DNA of 64,000 nt from Paenibacillus sp. FSL H3-0469. Lineage in GTDB: Bacteria > Bacillota > Bacilli > Paenibacillales > Paenibacillaceae. The stretch covers positions 3,906,001 to 3,970,000 of the forward strand of contig NZ_CP150302.1 of assembly GCF_038051945.1 (NCBI RefSeq), read 5' to 3'. The translations under genes were made by a program, and so were the position numbers. Each line of letters begins with the position of its first letter. Positions within the stretch are counted from its first letter, which is position 1. Under the pieces are notes generated by a model that had not been told where the DNA came from, searched no databases, and saw nothing but the letters and a program-made list of their open reading frames with translations. This document shows positions 25,353 to 34,814 of the stretch, in pieces.

Positions 25353-27147
25353 AGTCTGTAGTCCCCTCCTCTATCCCTTGGCTCAGAAGCTCGGGTGTGT
25401 TCAGCTGCAGCTGCTGCTCGGCGAATTCACGGTACAGCTCATGGTCCCTCAGCAGCTCCTCATGCGTGCCCTTGCCGGTAATCCGGCCCTTTTCCATGAA
25501 AATAATCTGATCCGCGTTCACCACCGTAGCTAATCTGTGGGCGATTACAATTGTGGTCCGGCCCTGCATCAGATTGCCCAGCGCCTTCTGCACTACGGCC
25601 TCCGACTGGCTGTCGAGGCTTGAGGTTGCCTCATCCAGCATGAGTATCTTCGGATCGCGCAGCAGCGCTCTGGCGATGGCAATCCGCTGCCGCTGTCCGC
25701 CGGACAGCTTCACCCCACGCTCACCGACATCCGTGTTGTACCCGTCCGGCAGCTCTTCAATGAATCCGTCAGCGTAGGCCATGGCCGCAGCCCGCTTCAA
25801 CTCCTCCTTGCTGATCTCGCGGTCCAGCCCGTATCCGAGATTCTCGGCAATGGTACCGGCCAGCAGCGGACTTTCCTGTGAGACATAACCGATTTGCTTC
25901 CGCCAGGATTTCAGGGAGAACATCGATACCGGCTTGCCGTCCAGACGGATGACTCCGCTCTGCGGTTCATAGAAGCGTTCCAGCAGCGAGAACAGGGTTG
26001 TTTTACCGCCGCCGCTTGGGCCGACAATAGCGGTCACCTGCCCCGGCAGCATAGTGAAGCTTACCTTGTTCAGTACCTTCTCTCCCGTCTTGTATCCGAA
26101 GCTGAGGTCTTCCACAGCAATTGGCCCCTCTGTGCCCTCAGCCTCTTCCACGCCTTCATACATCTCTTCCTCTGCTGCAAGGGTCTCAATGATCCGCTCG
26201 GAGGCACCCTTGGCCTTCTGGAGCTGGGTGAAGAATTGCGTCAGCTGTGTCAGCGGCATAATAATCTGAATCAGATACAGAATAAAGGCGACCAGTTCAC
26301 CGGCCGTGAGCGCCCCTGAGGATACCAGCATCCCGCCATAGCCGATAATAACCACCAGCAGCATCATGAAGACGAAGGAGATCAGCGGGCTGATCAGGGC
26401 GCTGATCTTGCCCTCACGAATCCCGAAGCCCAGCAGGTTCATAATCCCTTGCCGTCCGGCTTCATACTCCTTCTGCTCCGCTCCTGAGGATTTCACCAGC
26501 CGGATCTCGGACAATACGCCGCTGAGCACAGCGGTGAAGGAGGCCGTCTCGTCCTGCGTTCCCTTGGAGATCTTGTACATCTGCCGTCCCAGCGGCACCA
26601 GAATCAGCGCCGACAGCGGAAGCACCGTGAACAGCACCAGCGTCATTTTCCAGTTCAGATAGAACAACACCAGGACAGAGCCGACAATGGAGATGAGGCC
26701 GGTGAACAGACTGGCCAGATGCTCCGAGATCAGTGTCTTGAGAATTCCTGTATCATTAGTCATCCGGCTGACGCTCTCGCCTGTCCGGTTCTCATTGTAA
26801 TAGGATACGGGCAGCACCAGGAATTTGCGCCACAGCCTGTCACGCAGCCCGGCTACCACCTTTTGCCCGACGGCATTCAAAAGGTAGATGGAGACTCCGC
26901 CGGCCACGGTCTGCGCAATGAACGCTCCGGCGATGCCGGCAATCTGCAGCTTGCTCACAGAAGCCAGCGAGAAGCCGTCCACCAGATTCTTCGTGAACAT
27001 GGGGATGACCAGACCGACGAGGGTCGAAATGATGCTGAGGCCAAGGGCCAGCGCCAGCAGCAGATAAGATGGCTTGGTTTCGTGCAGCAGCTTCAGGAAG
27101 GGCTTCATGGCCGCGCCCTGCTTCTGCGGTGCTTGCTTGTTTTTCAT
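25282..27147 (-). CDS. ABC exporter, fused membrane and ATPase domains
   Basis: A 621-residue half-transporter of the MsbA/BmrA type: six membrane helices (residues about 35-310), then an ATPase with Walker A GPSGGGKTT, signature LSGGQRQRIAIARALL, Walker B ILMLDEATSSLD and H-loop IVIAHRLATV. It probably works as a homodimer exporting drugs or lipids. GGGGAG precedes the ATG. It is first in an operon with a response regulator and kinase. The last roughly 23 residues are encoded in DNA shared with the response regulator start, giving an atypical Gly/Ser/Arg-rich tail. Confidence 0.92.
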   Translation of the reverse strand: MKNKQAPQKQGAAMKPFLKLLHETKPSYLLLALALGLSIISTLVGLVIPMFTKNLVDGFSLASVSKLQIAGIAGAFIAQTVAGGVSIYLLNAVGQKVVAGLRDRLWRKFLVLPVSYYNENRTGESVSRMTNDTGILKTLISEHLASLFTGLISIVGSVLVLFYLNWKMTLVLFTVLPLSALILVPLGRQMYKISKGTQDETASFTAVLSGVLSEIRLVKSSGAEQKEYEAGRQGIMNLLGFGIREGKISALISPLISFVFMMLLVVIIGYGGMLVSSGALTAGELVAFILYLIQIIMPLTQLTQFFTQLQKAKGASERIIETLAAEEEMYEGVEEAEGTEGPIAVEDLSFGYKTGEKVLNKVSFTMLPGQVTAIVGPSGGGKTTLFSLLERFYEPQSGVIRLDGKPVSMFSLKSWRKQIGYVSQESPLLAGTIAENLGYGLDREISKEELKRAAAMAYADGFIEELPDGYNTDVGERGVKLSGGQRQRIAIARALLRDPKILMLDEATSSLDSQSEAVVQKALGNLMQGRTTIVIAHRLATVVNADQIIFMEKGRITGKGTHEELLRDHELYREFAEQQLQLNTPELLSQGIEEGTTDYGQNTGSGRRSAYPRIGGSVPES

Positions 27148-27386
27148 AAGAACTCCCCTTTTCCGGCAGATAGATGTATGGAGCAGTCGGGCCCCGCTTC
27201 CGCCTTAGAACCCAGAATAACTGGCCTATGTAAACTGAAGTTAAACAGATATTTTGCCATTGATTTGTAATTCCCCATAAAAGTTGGTTTGTATCCCTTT
27301 TCAACAAATGTTACAGTGATATCAGCGGCATCATAAGACGGCCACAGCAAGAATGCAGGCATCCTAGCGGGAAAGGAGTGCAAAGT

Positions 27387-28604
27387 TTGCGGGATCATCT
27401 CGATAAGCAGCTGTCTTTCACCTCTCTGAAATGGTTCAACTTCTTCGTATATGGAACGGTTGTCCTCTTCACCAGCTTCTTTCCCTTATATCTGCAGGAT
27501 GTAGGAATGAATAAGCTGGAGATCGGGAGCCTGATGTCTGTAGGCGCTCTGGTATCCATTATTGCCAACCCCTTCTGGGGCATCTGGAGTGACCGGTATC
27601 AGAATATCCGGCGGATTGTCCTCGTCATGCTGACGGGAACGCTGGTCTTGACCCAACTTGTCTTTCAGGCTAATACATATGAAATGATCTACATATCCAT
27701 TCTGTTCTTCTATTTCTTCCAGGGGCCGCTGTTCGCCCAGAGCAACACGATGATTCTCAGCTATATTGACGGAACCAGCCGCAGCTTTGGCTCTTTCCGG
27801 TTATGGGGATCGCTAGGCTGGGCTTTCACCGCCATCCTTGCCGGTCCCGTGATTGAATGGGCCGGTATCTCTGTGTTGTCGTATCTGTTTGCGTCACTGC
27901 TCTGTGCAGCGATGATTGCACTGATCACGCTGCCGAAGCTGGACCATTCGATCGGAATCGCCCCCTTGCCCTTCAAAGGCATGAGCCAGATCTTCCATAA
28001 CCCGTTCTTCCTGTGCTTCATCCTCTTCGGCATCCTGGTCTCGATTCCGAATACGATGAATAACACCTTTGTGTCACTGTACATCACGGAGCTGGGCGGA
28101 AGCAAGATTATGATCGGTCTCGCTGTATTCCTGTCCTCCATCCTGGAGATGGGCGTGCTGCTCCTGTGCAATTACTTTCTCCGGCGCAGAATCCCGGTCC
28201 TGCTGGCCTCGCTCACGCTGGTCAGCGCGCTGTTCTTCCTGCGGTGGTGGCTGATGGCCGATGCAACGACCCCATTGCAGGTCGCACTTATTCAGGTGCT
28301 GCACTCCATTACCTTCGGCGGCTTCTTCTATGTAGGAACCCAGTTGACCATGCTGCTGGTGCCTAGGCCCTACCGTTCCTCTGGACAGGCTCTCTACACG
28401 CTCACCTGGAGCGGAATTTCCGGCATTCTAGGCGGCGTCCTCGGCGGCTGGATGTATCAGACCCTAGGCGCGCAGACGATGTATCAATCCGGTGCGCTTC
28501 TTGCCCTGTTCGGGGCAATCGGCTTCGGAATGATGTGGCTCACTGTCATTCGCGGCAGCTACCGCCCTCCGGCTGATCCAGAGGATGAGCTGGCGGAGGA
28601 CTAG
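27387..28604 (+). CDS. MFS transporter (MFS_1-like family)
   Basis: About 405 residues and 12 membrane helices. The N-terminal half contains NPFWGIWSDRYQNIRRIV, the loop 2-3 signature region of major facilitators, and FRLWGSLGWAFTAILAGP. This sequence style belongs to the LacY/3-phenylpropionate-transporter-like branch. Substrate unknown. The TTG at 27387 is preferred because AAAGGAG lies 8 bp upstream; the GTG at 27378 overlaps that site. It is divergent from the ABC exporter operon. Confidence 0.86.
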   Translation: MRDHLDKQLSFTSLKWFNFFVYGTVVLFTSFFPLYLQDVGMNKLEIGSLMSVGALVSIIANPFWGIWSDRYQNIRRIVLVMLTGTLVLTQLVFQANTYEMIYISILFFYFFQGPLFAQSNTMILSYIDGTSRSFGSFRLWGSLGWAFTAILAGPVIEWAGISVLSYLFASLLCAAMIALITLPKLDHSIGIAPLPFKGMSQIFHNPFFLCFILFGILVSIPNTMNNTFVSLYITELGGSKIMIGLAVFLSSILEMGVLLLCNYFLRRRIPVLLASLTLVSALFFLRWWLMADATTPLQVALIQVLHSITFGGFFYVGTQLTMLLVPRPYRSSGQALYTLTWSGISGILGGVLGGWMYQTLGAQTMYQSGALLALFGAIGFGMMWLTVIRGSYRPPADPEDELAED

Positions 28605-28618
28605 CAGTGCACGCAAGA

Positions 28619-28670
28619 TATAGCAAACAGGCTTGGCCTCCCGGTGGGAGACCAAGCCTGTTTGCTATAT
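28619..28670. terminator. Bidirectional terminator between MFS and glnS
   Basis: Perfect 17-bp arms ATAGCAAACAGGCTTGG and CCAAGCCTGTTTGCTAT with a 15-nt loop that can pair internally. Confidence 0.88.
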
Positions 28671-28679
28671 GCAGCTCTT

Positions 28680-30383
28680 CTAGCCTTTCTTGGGCTGGAA
28701 GGAGCTTTTGAGGGATACAATCAGATTGAACACCAGATGCTCCGGCGATGAATACTTGCTGTCTACGTTGAAGTACCCGTGACGGAAGAACTGGAACTTG
28801 TCCTGCGCCACACTGTCCTTCAGCCCAGGCTCCACGAAGCCCTGCAGGATCTCGATGGACTTCGGATTCAGCTGATCCAGGAAGGTTGGCTCCGGCTTGT
28901 CCGCGGAAGCTTCCAGACCTTCTACTTCGGCATCCGTCTCCGCCTCTTCAGCAGAGATCAGCGGCTCATAGAGGCGGAATTCCGCCGGCACAGCCTGTCC
29001 TGCATCTACCCAGTGCAGCGTTCCCTTAACCTTGCGGCCGGTGAACCCGCTGCCGCTCTTCGTCTCAGGATCATAGGTACAATGCAGCTCCACCACTTCG
29101 CCGTTCTCATCCTTGATGAAGTCGTTGCACTTGATGAAATAAGCATTCTTAAGGCGTACTTCATTGCCGGGGAACAAGCGGAAATACTTATTCGGCGGAA
29201 CCTCCATGAAGTCATCGCGTTCAATATAGATCTCACGGGAGAACGGAATCTGGCGGTTGCCCATCTCCGGGTTCTCCACATTGTTCTCAATTTCGAAGTA
29301 TTCGGTCTCGCCTTCGGGATAATTCGTAATAACCACCTTCAGCGGCCGCAGCACAGACATCGTCCGGGGAACCGTCAGCTTGAGATCTTCACGGATGAAG
29401 TGCTCCAGCATCTGCAGATCCACCAGCCCCTGGCTCTTGGAGATACCAGTCTCATGCACGAAGCTGCGGATGGCCTCCGGCGTATAGCCGCGGCGGCGCA
29501 GCCCGGAGATCGTCGGCATGCGGGGATCATCCCAGCCGTCCACATGGCCTTCATCGACCAGCAGCTTCAGCTTGCGCTTGCTCGTAACCGTCTGGGCCAG
29601 ATTAAGGCGTCCGAATTCATATTGATGCGGCGCAGCCTCCATCTCACATTCCGCGACAACCCAGTCATAGAACGGGCGCTGATCCTCGAACTCCAGGGAA
29701 CAGAGGGAATGGGTGACATGCTCAATGGCATCCTCCAGCGGATGTGCGAAGGTATACATCGGATAAATGCACCATGCGTCCCCCGTATTGTGGTGATGGG
29801 AGTGGGAGATCCGGTAGATGACCGGGTCACGCAGATTGATGTTAGGAGAGGACATGTCAATTTTGGCGCGCAGCACCTTCTCGCCGTCCTTGAATTCTCC
29901 CGCCTTCATGCGGTGGAACAGATCGAGGTTCTCTTCTGCTCCACGTTCGCGGTAAGGGCTATTCTGCCCCGGCTCCGTCAGCGTGCCCCGGAATTCACGG
30001 ATCTGCTCGGCGCTGAGATCATCGACATAGGCCTTGCCCTTCTTGATCAGCAGCTCGGCACGCGCATACATCTCCCCGAAATAATCCGAGGCAAACCGCA
30101 GCTCCTCCCATTCATATCCGAGCCATTTCACATCCTCCTGGATGGAGTTGACGTATTCGGTATCTTCCTTGAGCGGATTCGTGTCATCGAATCTCAGGTG
30201 GGTTTTGCCGCCGAACTCATCCGCCAGCGTGAAGTTAATCCAGATCGCCTTGGCATGTCCGATATGTAAATAACCGTTCGGCTCCGGCGGAAAGCGGGTG
30301 ACGACTTCCTTAACCTTACCCGAGCGGAGATCTTCGGTAATGACGTTCTTAATGAAATTGGAGGGTGTACCCTGGTTCTCCAC
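28680..30383 (-). CDS. glnS: Glutaminyl-tRNA synthetase
   Basis: About 567 residues, class I synthetase charging tRNA-Gln directly. It has [18 protein letters not shown] (the HIGH motif) near residue 35, LRFDDTNP, and the KMSKS-equivalent VTSKRKL, followed by the two-barrel anticodon-binding C-terminus. Length fits the bacterial GlnRS core with no YqeY tail. I prefer the GTG at 30383, since AAAGG is 9 bp upstream; a TTG at 30392 abuts that site. Most Bacillota make Gln-tRNA by GatCAB, so a glnS is notable though known in Paenibacillaceae. Monocistronic; no T-box element recognised upstream. Confidence 0.94.
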   Translation of the reverse strand: MENQGTPSNFIKNVITEDLRSGKVKEVVTRFPPEPNGYLHIGHAKAIWINFTLADEFGGKTHLRFDDTNPLKEDTEYVNSIQEDVKWLGYEWEELRFASDYFGEMYARAELLIKKGKAYVDDLSAEQIREFRGTLTEPGQNSPYRERGAEENLDLFHRMKAGEFKDGEKVLRAKIDMSSPNINLRDPVIYRISHSHHHNTGDAWCIYPMYTFAHPLEDAIEHVTHSLCSLEFEDQRPFYDWVVAECEMEAAPHQYEFGRLNLAQTVTSKRKLKLLVDEGHVDGWDDPRMPTISGLRRRGYTPEAIRSFVHETGISKSQGLVDLQMLEHFIREDLKLTVPRTMSVLRPLKVVITNYPEGETEYFEIENNVENPEMGNRQIPFSREIYIERDDFMEVPPNKYFRLFPGNEVRLKNAYFIKCNDFIKDENGEVVELHCTYDPETKSGSGFTGRKVKGTLHWVDAGQAVPAEFRLYEPLISAEEAETDAEVEGLEASADKPEPTFLDQLNPKSIEILQGFVEPGLKDSVAQDKFQFFRHGYFNVDSKYSSPEHLVFNLIVSLKSSFQPKKG

Positions 30384-30477
30384 ATTGATCAACCTTTCAT
30401 TCTGTAATATAACTACTTCCTTGTATGAACATGTTTCCTACTAATATACCCGTTAAGCAGTGAATGTTCAACAAGTG

Positions 30478-30575
30478 GAAGCGGCAGGTGCCGTCATTTT
30501 AAAGGACGGTACCGCTTCAGCGAGAAATAGAAGGATAATTTATCGTGTGAAACATATAAATTCTTATATTTTAAA
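30478..30575. repeat. Intergenic hairpin plus AT-rich foldback repeat, copy 1
   Basis: A GC-rich hairpin (GGTGCCGTC / GACGGTACC with AAGCGG/CCGCTT flanks) is followed by CAGCGAGAAATAGAAGG and an AT-rich stem ending ATATAAATTCTTATATTT. The same two-part element recurs at 61854-61946 and, in part, at 36342-36400 and 45939-45966. It lies between glnS and the DUF2164 gene, within a 285-bp region otherwise without genes. Confidence 0.72.
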
Positions 30576-30667
30576 AGTTAAGAAGCAGCCCCCGCATCCT
30601 TTGACTTCTCTCCTGGCGATGGAGTAGCATGATAAATATAGGAATATTACGCTAAAGGGGGATGCTT

Positions 30668-30913
30668 ATGCAACCGGTAAAACTGCCTAAAGAGCAGCGG
30701 GAGATGATTACGGAGAATATCCGTGCCTACTTCGAGGCGGAGCGCGGGGAAACGATCGGCCACCTGGCCGCAGACAATCTGTTGGAGTTCTTCCTGAAGG
30801 AGCTGGGACCGGCGATCTATAACGGGGCGCTTAGCGACTGCCGTACGCTTGCCCTCCAGCGCATGCAGGCCCTGGAGGAAGACATCTACGCCTTGGAGTG
30901 GCAGAAGCGTTAG
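30668..30913 (+). CDS. DUF2164 family protein
   Basis: 81 residues from the ATG at 30668, with AAAGGGGG 6 bp upstream (the ATG at 30662 abuts the site). The sequence IRAYFEAERGETIGHLAADNLLEFFLKELGP..YNGAL matches the DUF2164 pattern of small soluble helical proteins. Function is unknown. It precedes an acetyltransferase gene by 42 bp and may be cotranscribed with it. Confidence 0.78.
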   Translation: MQPVKLPKEQREMITENIRAYFEAERGETIGHLAADNLLEFFLKELGPAIYNGALSDCRTLALQRMQALEEDIYALEWQKR

Positions 30914-30955
30914 TTCTGCGAGGCTTATATCTCACAACGCATAGGGGGCAGCCGC

Positions 30956-31504
30956 ATGTTTAATTATGTCATAGATGAAGAGCTGAAGCTGAAGCTGCTC
31001 ATGCCGGAGCATGCCCGTCAGATGTTCGCTCTGGTGGAACGCTCCCGCCACCGGCTCAGGCAATGGCTGCCTTGGGTGGATGGCGTAACCGAGCAGGCTC
31101 ATCTTACCACGTTCATCAAGAACTCCGTGAAGCAGGGCATTGATAACGGGGGCTTCACCGCCGGACTATGGGTGCGGGAGGAACTGGCCGGAATTATCGG
31201 CTATCACGAGATTGACTGGCATAACCGTTCGGTCGGCATCGGCTACTGGCTGGGAGAAGGCTATGAGGGACAAGGCTATATGACCAGCGCCTGCCGGGTC
31301 TTTGTCGATTACGCCCTGCTGGAGCTTGAGCTCAACCGCATCGAGATCCGCTGCGCTACAGGCAACCTGGCCAGCCGAGCGATCCCCGAACGGCTGGGAT
31401 TCATCTTCGAAGGAGTCATCCGCCAGGCCGAGAAGCTGCCTGCCGGTTATGTGAACCACGCAGTGTACGGCCTGCTGCGCAGCGAATGGAAGCTGCTGGG
31501 CTGA
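30956..31504 (+). CDS. GNAT acetyltransferase, RimJ/RimL-like
   Basis: 182 residues. The acetyl-CoA-binding region YWLGEGYEGQGYMTSACRV and the C-terminal NRIEIRCATGNLASRAIPERLGF are typical of the ribosomal-protein-serine N-acetyltransferase-like branch. Such enzymes acetylate N-termini of proteins or small amines; the substrate is unknown. Site AGGGGG precedes the ATG. Confidence 0.87.
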   Translation: MFNYVIDEELKLKLLMPEHARQMFALVERSRHRLRQWLPWVDGVTEQAHLTTFIKNSVKQGIDNGGFTAGLWVREELAGIIGYHEIDWHNRSVGIGYWLGEGYEGQGYMTSACRVFVDYALLELELNRIEIRCATGNLASRAIPERLGFIFEGVIRQAEKLPAGYVNHAVYGLLRSEWKLLG

Positions 31505-31573
31505 ACAGGGAGGGATGCAGGTCATAGAACACGGTTGGGCTGAGCATTCAGGGTGCACGGGATGGGTCGGGTA

Positions 31574-31726
31574 GGCGGATTCGGGGGCACTTCTTCTCCT
31601 CATTTCCGCTACCGGCCCACTTTCGGCGGATTCGGGGGCACACCGGATATAGTTGGATTTTCTCCACTTGCTGATGAACGATTTGCATTTGTGCGGACAA
31701 TAGTTGGATAATCAACACTTAAATGA
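31574..31726. repeat. Degenerate tandem repeat, about 51-bp period
   Basis: GGCGGATTCGGGGGCAC occurs at 31574 and 31625 (51 bp apart). ATAGTTGGAT occurs at 31649 and 31700 (51 bp apart), giving about three units. The latter motif with AACACTTAA resembles, inverted, sequence in the repeat region at 42499-42625. Located in a 398-bp intergenic region (31505-31902) with no supported gene. Confidence 0.65.
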
Positions 31727-31902
31727 CCACATTTCGTCTAACAGTGCTGAAACTAACTATTTTAGTTGTTCTTTTTCCACTTGTTTACTTGAAAGGCGGG
31801 TTGAGGGCGGCGGAATGACAGAGTGGCATGTGCAGATGCGAAAGTGGGAGCAGTGTCCCAGCTCCCCTCCCTGCCCCACACGTACCAATCCCCCTTCACC
31901 AC

Positions 31903-32565
31903 CTAGCTCTCCGCCGCAGCCAGCCAGCCCCGGAACCGCTCCCGGAGGCCAGCCGCAAGGCTCTCCAGGCGGGCAAGCTCCGCGAGTCCGGTATGGTCCT
32001 TGCGTCCGTGCTCCATAGAGTACAGGACCTGCCTCACCGGGATACGGCCTGCTCCGCTCGCAAGCTTCACGATCGGGTCCCCGGCTGCAAGGCTGCCTTC
32101 GCGCAGCACGCGGAGGTAGAAGCCGCTGTAGCCGGTGGACAGCACTTGGGCCGGCATATCTGCCGGTCCATGCTTTTGCGTGAGCTTGAAGCACGGGAAG
32201 CGCGGCTGGCTCACCTCCAGCAGTGCTGTACCGATCTCTAACACATCCCCGATGCACACCTCAGTCTCCAGCAGTCCACGCGCCGTGATATTCTCGCCGA
32301 AGGCGGAATATTCCAGCTTCCGGCCCAGCCGCTCCTCCCAATGGGCATAATGCTCCAGCGGATAGACACAGACCGCCTTGTCGGGGCCTCCGTGGTTGAC
32401 CAGATCCGCTTGCCCGTCCCCGGTGAACCCGCCCACCCGAAGCGCAAGCGGCCCGGCTACCGGCAGCTTGTAGATTCCGGTGTCCAGCGGCTTGCCGCGG
32501 TACTCCACCGTCTTCGGCTTGCCGACATTCAGCGAGACGACTTGCATCTTAATCTCAGTCTCCAT
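31903..32565 (-). CDS. MOSC domain protein (YiiM-like)
   Basis: 220 residues. A MOSC domain spans residues about 15-160, with GDGQADLVNHGGPDKAVCVYP, FGENITARGLLE..V.IGD and the conserved cysteine in QPRFPCFKL. The C-terminal helical bundle is like YiiM. MOSC proteins transfer sulfur or use molybdenum cofactor; YiiM reduces N-hydroxylated bases. It could use the cofactor made through moaA in this window. The start overlaps the preceding acetyltransferase gene by 11 bp, so the pair is an operon. Confidence 0.86.
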   Translation of the reverse strand: METEIKMQVVSLNVGKPKTVEYRGKPLDTGIYKLPVAGPLALRVGGFTGDGQADLVNHGGPDKAVCVYPLEHYAHWEERLGRKLEYSAFGENITARGLLETEVCIGDVLEIGTALLEVSQPRFPCFKLTQKHGPADMPAQVLSTGYSGFYLRVLREGSLAAGDPIVKLASGAGRIPVRQVLYSMEHGRKDHTGLAELARLESLAAGLRERFRGWLAAAES

Positions 32566-33082
32566 CCCCTTCTCCTCCCGTCAGCCAGCAGCTCATAAAT
32601 ACTTCATCCACATAACGTCCGCTTAAGTAGAATTCCTCCCGCAGCCGTCCCTCTTCCTCGAATCCGCATTTGCGGTAGAACTTAAGCGCCGGTGTATTGC
32701 AGGACAGCACACGCAGACGCAGCTTGCGGATACCATGCTTGGCGGCATGGCGCTTAATCTCCGCAATCAGCCGCGTGCCTACACCCAGCCGCTGAAAGCG
32801 CGGGTGCACAGCGATATTCACCTCGCATACATGGCGGTTGCTCTCCATCCCGCTGGGACAGCCGAAGCCGACATAACCGCATAGCTCCCCGTTCTGCAAG
32901 GCTACCAGCTGGGAGCCGGGCGGCGCATGCAGCAGATAGTCCTCCCGCGAGCGCCACATCAGCGGACCCGGGGTTGTATTCTCCGTCCAGATCATATTAT
33001 CCAGCACGATCAGCTCACGGGCATCCCTGATTTCGGAGGGCCGGATAAGCAGCGCAGCATCTCTGTTGATTGGTTGCATCAT
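32555..33082 (-). CDS. GNAT acetyltransferase
   Basis: About 175 residues from the ATG at 33082, which has AAGGGG 7 bp upstream (an in-frame ATG at 33109 lies 27 bp further out). The acetyl-CoA loop is HPRFQRLGVGTRLIAEIKR, followed by LRVLSCNTPALKFYRKCGFEEEG, a typical GNAT core. The substrate is unknown. It is translationally coupled to the MOSC gene. Confidence 0.86.
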   Translation of the reverse strand: MMQPINRDAALLIRPSEIRDARELIVLDNMIWTENTTPGPLMWRSREDYLLHAPPGSQLVALQNGELCGYVGFGCPSGMESNRHVCEVNIAVHPRFQRLGVGTRLIAEIKRHAAKHGIRKLRLRVLSCNTPALKFYRKCGFEEEGRLREEFYLSGRYVDEVFMSCWLTGGEGDGD

Positions 33083-33138
33083 TAATACACCCCTTGCCTT
33101 ACTAAGCATAGTAAAAGGATTAGTTACAGCCTGAACGA

Positions 33139-34347
33139 TTATGCAGTCCTGCGCTCAGGCTGTACAGCCGAACGATTGATATAGGCGTGGACCGCGAAGT
33201 ATCCCACGGACAGCACGGCCATGCCGCAAGCCAGCCAGGCGGTTGGCGCAAGACCGCCCCTGTCGAACTGGACGCCCATCAGATAGGGCCCGATGACACG
33301 GCCGATTGCACCAATCCCGCCGCTAAGCCCGAGATAGAACGGCGCGCTGCGCTGGGCATGCTCCGAGATGAAGGAAGGCATCGCCGGAGAGATCAGCATC
33401 TCCCCAAGCGTAGCCAGCACCATGCCCAGCAGCATCCCCGGATAGCTTGGCATCATCAGAATGACAGCATACCCGGCCAGGTAAAAGACGGCGCTTGCTG
33501 TCATCTGCGCGGTTGACGTCTGCGCGAACCCGCGCTTGATCAGGCTGACCAGCGGCTGCGCCGCGAAGATCAGCACGCCGTTCAGCGTCCAGAGGAAGCC
33601 GTATAGCTGCTTCGACCAGCCCTCCGAGATAATGAACGGCGAGACTCCGCTGTTCCAGATCGAATTACCGATCAGCAGGAACATCGAGCCCAGCGCCATG
33701 AACAGGTAGATCCGTATATGGCCGAGAAGTTTCCAGCCGGAACCTTCATTCTGCGGCTGCTTCTTAGCGGCTTTGCCCTGAGCCGGTGCCGCCCCTACCT
33801 TGCGCAGATAGACGAAGAAGAATCCGGCAAATACGGCCGAGGTAACCCCGTTGAGCACAAAGCTCAGCATATAATTGCCCAGGAAGCCGCTCAGCGAAGT
33901 TCCCAGGGCTACCCCTATATTATTGGCAACATAGATGATATTGAACAGCTCTGCCCGTTGCTCCGCGAACCGGAAGCCGATAAACGCCTGAATGGCCGGG
34001 AGGGAGAGGGAGTTGAACAGCCCCATCAGCCCCATCACGATAATGAATACGCTCCAGCTTCCGCTTGCCCACGGGAGGGCAAACAGCGTCAGAGCATTCA
34101 TGGCCAGAGCACCGACAATCAGGCGGTTGACCCCTACCTTATGGTACAACGAGCCGCCCAGCAGCTGACCGGCAATCCCGCCAAGTGACTGCACCAGCAG
34201 AACGATCCCCGCGTCCTTCATACTGCGTCCCAGTTCATCGAATACATACATCGTAACCAGCGGCCACATCAGCGCACTGCCGGTAGCATTAATAAGACTG
34301 GCAATCAAGAATACTTTAATTTCCTTCGGATAGGCCTGCATGAATCT
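33139..34347 (-). CDS. MFS transporter (putative drug exporter)
   Basis: About 402 residues from the ATG at 34347 (MRFMQAYPKEIK), with 12 membrane helices. A GGGGAT site is rather far upstream (about 14 bp), so the start is uncertain; an in-frame TTG at 34425 has no ribosome site. The motif VTMYVFDELGRSMKDAGIV in helices 1-2 and LGGSLYHKVGVNRLIVGAL resemble the multidrug/DHA1 facilitators. Substrate unknown. Monocistronic. Confidence 0.83.
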   Translation of the reverse strand, partial: RFMQAYPKEIKVFLIASLINATGSALMWPLVTMYVFDELGRSMKDAGIVLLVQSLGGIAGQLLGGSLYHKVGVNRLIVGALAMNALTLFALPWASGSWSVFIIVMGLMGLFNSLSLPAIQAFIGFRFAEQRAELFNIIYVANNIGVALGTSLSGFLGNYMLSFVLNGVTSAVFAGFFFVYLRKVGAAPAQGKAAKKQPQNEGSGWKLLGHIRIYLFMALGSMFLLIGNSIWNSGVSPFIISEGWSKQLYGFLWTLNGVLIFAAQPLVSLIKRGFAQTSTAQMTASAVFYLAGYAVILMMPSYPGMLLGMVLATLGEMLISPAMPSFISEHAQRSAPFYLGLSGGIGAIGRVIGPYLMGVQFDRGGLAPTAWLACGMAVLSVGYFAVHAYINRSAVQPERRTA

Positions 34348-34439
34348 CATATCTTGTCTGTCATCCCCTGTAACATAGCTGTCATTAATCCATCCAGTAT
34401 CATCCGAAAACAGGGGGCAGGGCAAGCATTCGCGTTAAT

Positions 34440-34697
34440 GCTGTATCGCGGGAAACCAGGGAATTATTCTATTGAAAATCAATCCCGTCTTCACCGCCGC
34501 CAGCGATATTAATATTCTATAACCCGCTCTTTCACACGTAAACAAAAATACCTTGCCGGCACTGATTCGTTCCCCGGAACCCGGGGTAATGATCCATATG
34601 AAACACTCCCTATTTTATTCACCGTGAGATCCGATTTCGTTCCCCCGAATCGGATTGCACGGTGAATTTTGTTTTGTCCGGATTCTTTTATTTGCAT
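34440..34697. other. Structured intergenic region without a supported gene
   Basis: Contains a long hairpin (34619-34665): TTCACCGTG ... CACGGTGAA enclosing ATCCGATT ... AATCGGAT around an 11-nt loop. A compact CCCCGG/CCGGGG hairpin lies near 34573-34590. T-rich sequence follows the large hairpin on the plus strand. No ORF here is convincing. Confidence 0.5.
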
Positions 34698-34757
34698 AAA
34701 AAAACACTCCCTGTCTCTACGAATCCCTTGAAGCAGGGTGCCGAGAAGCAGGAAGTG
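34698..34757 (-). terminator. Terminator of the formate/nitrite transporter gene
   Basis: Minus strand: CACTTCCTG ... CAGGGAGTG followed by TTTTTTT, with an inner CCCT/AGGG stem in the loop. Confidence 0.7.
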
Positions 34758-34814
34758 CCTGGGCCAAGCTATGTTACAGTCCGGCGATTCACACCGGGTC
34801 AGGTCCGGTATTGA

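Noticed and set aside
28779-30269. 496-codon open frame antisense to glnS
   Set aside because: Composition typical of antisense frames; glnS motifs on the other strand are unambiguous.
30384-30667. T-box leader for glnS
   Set aside because: No T-box core sequence or antiterminator was found; the conspicuous structure is the dispersed hairpin repeat also present near unrelated genes.
34532-34597. 21-codon minus-strand ORF after AGGGAGTG
   Set aside because: Too short and without context; the site is part of a repeated sequence.
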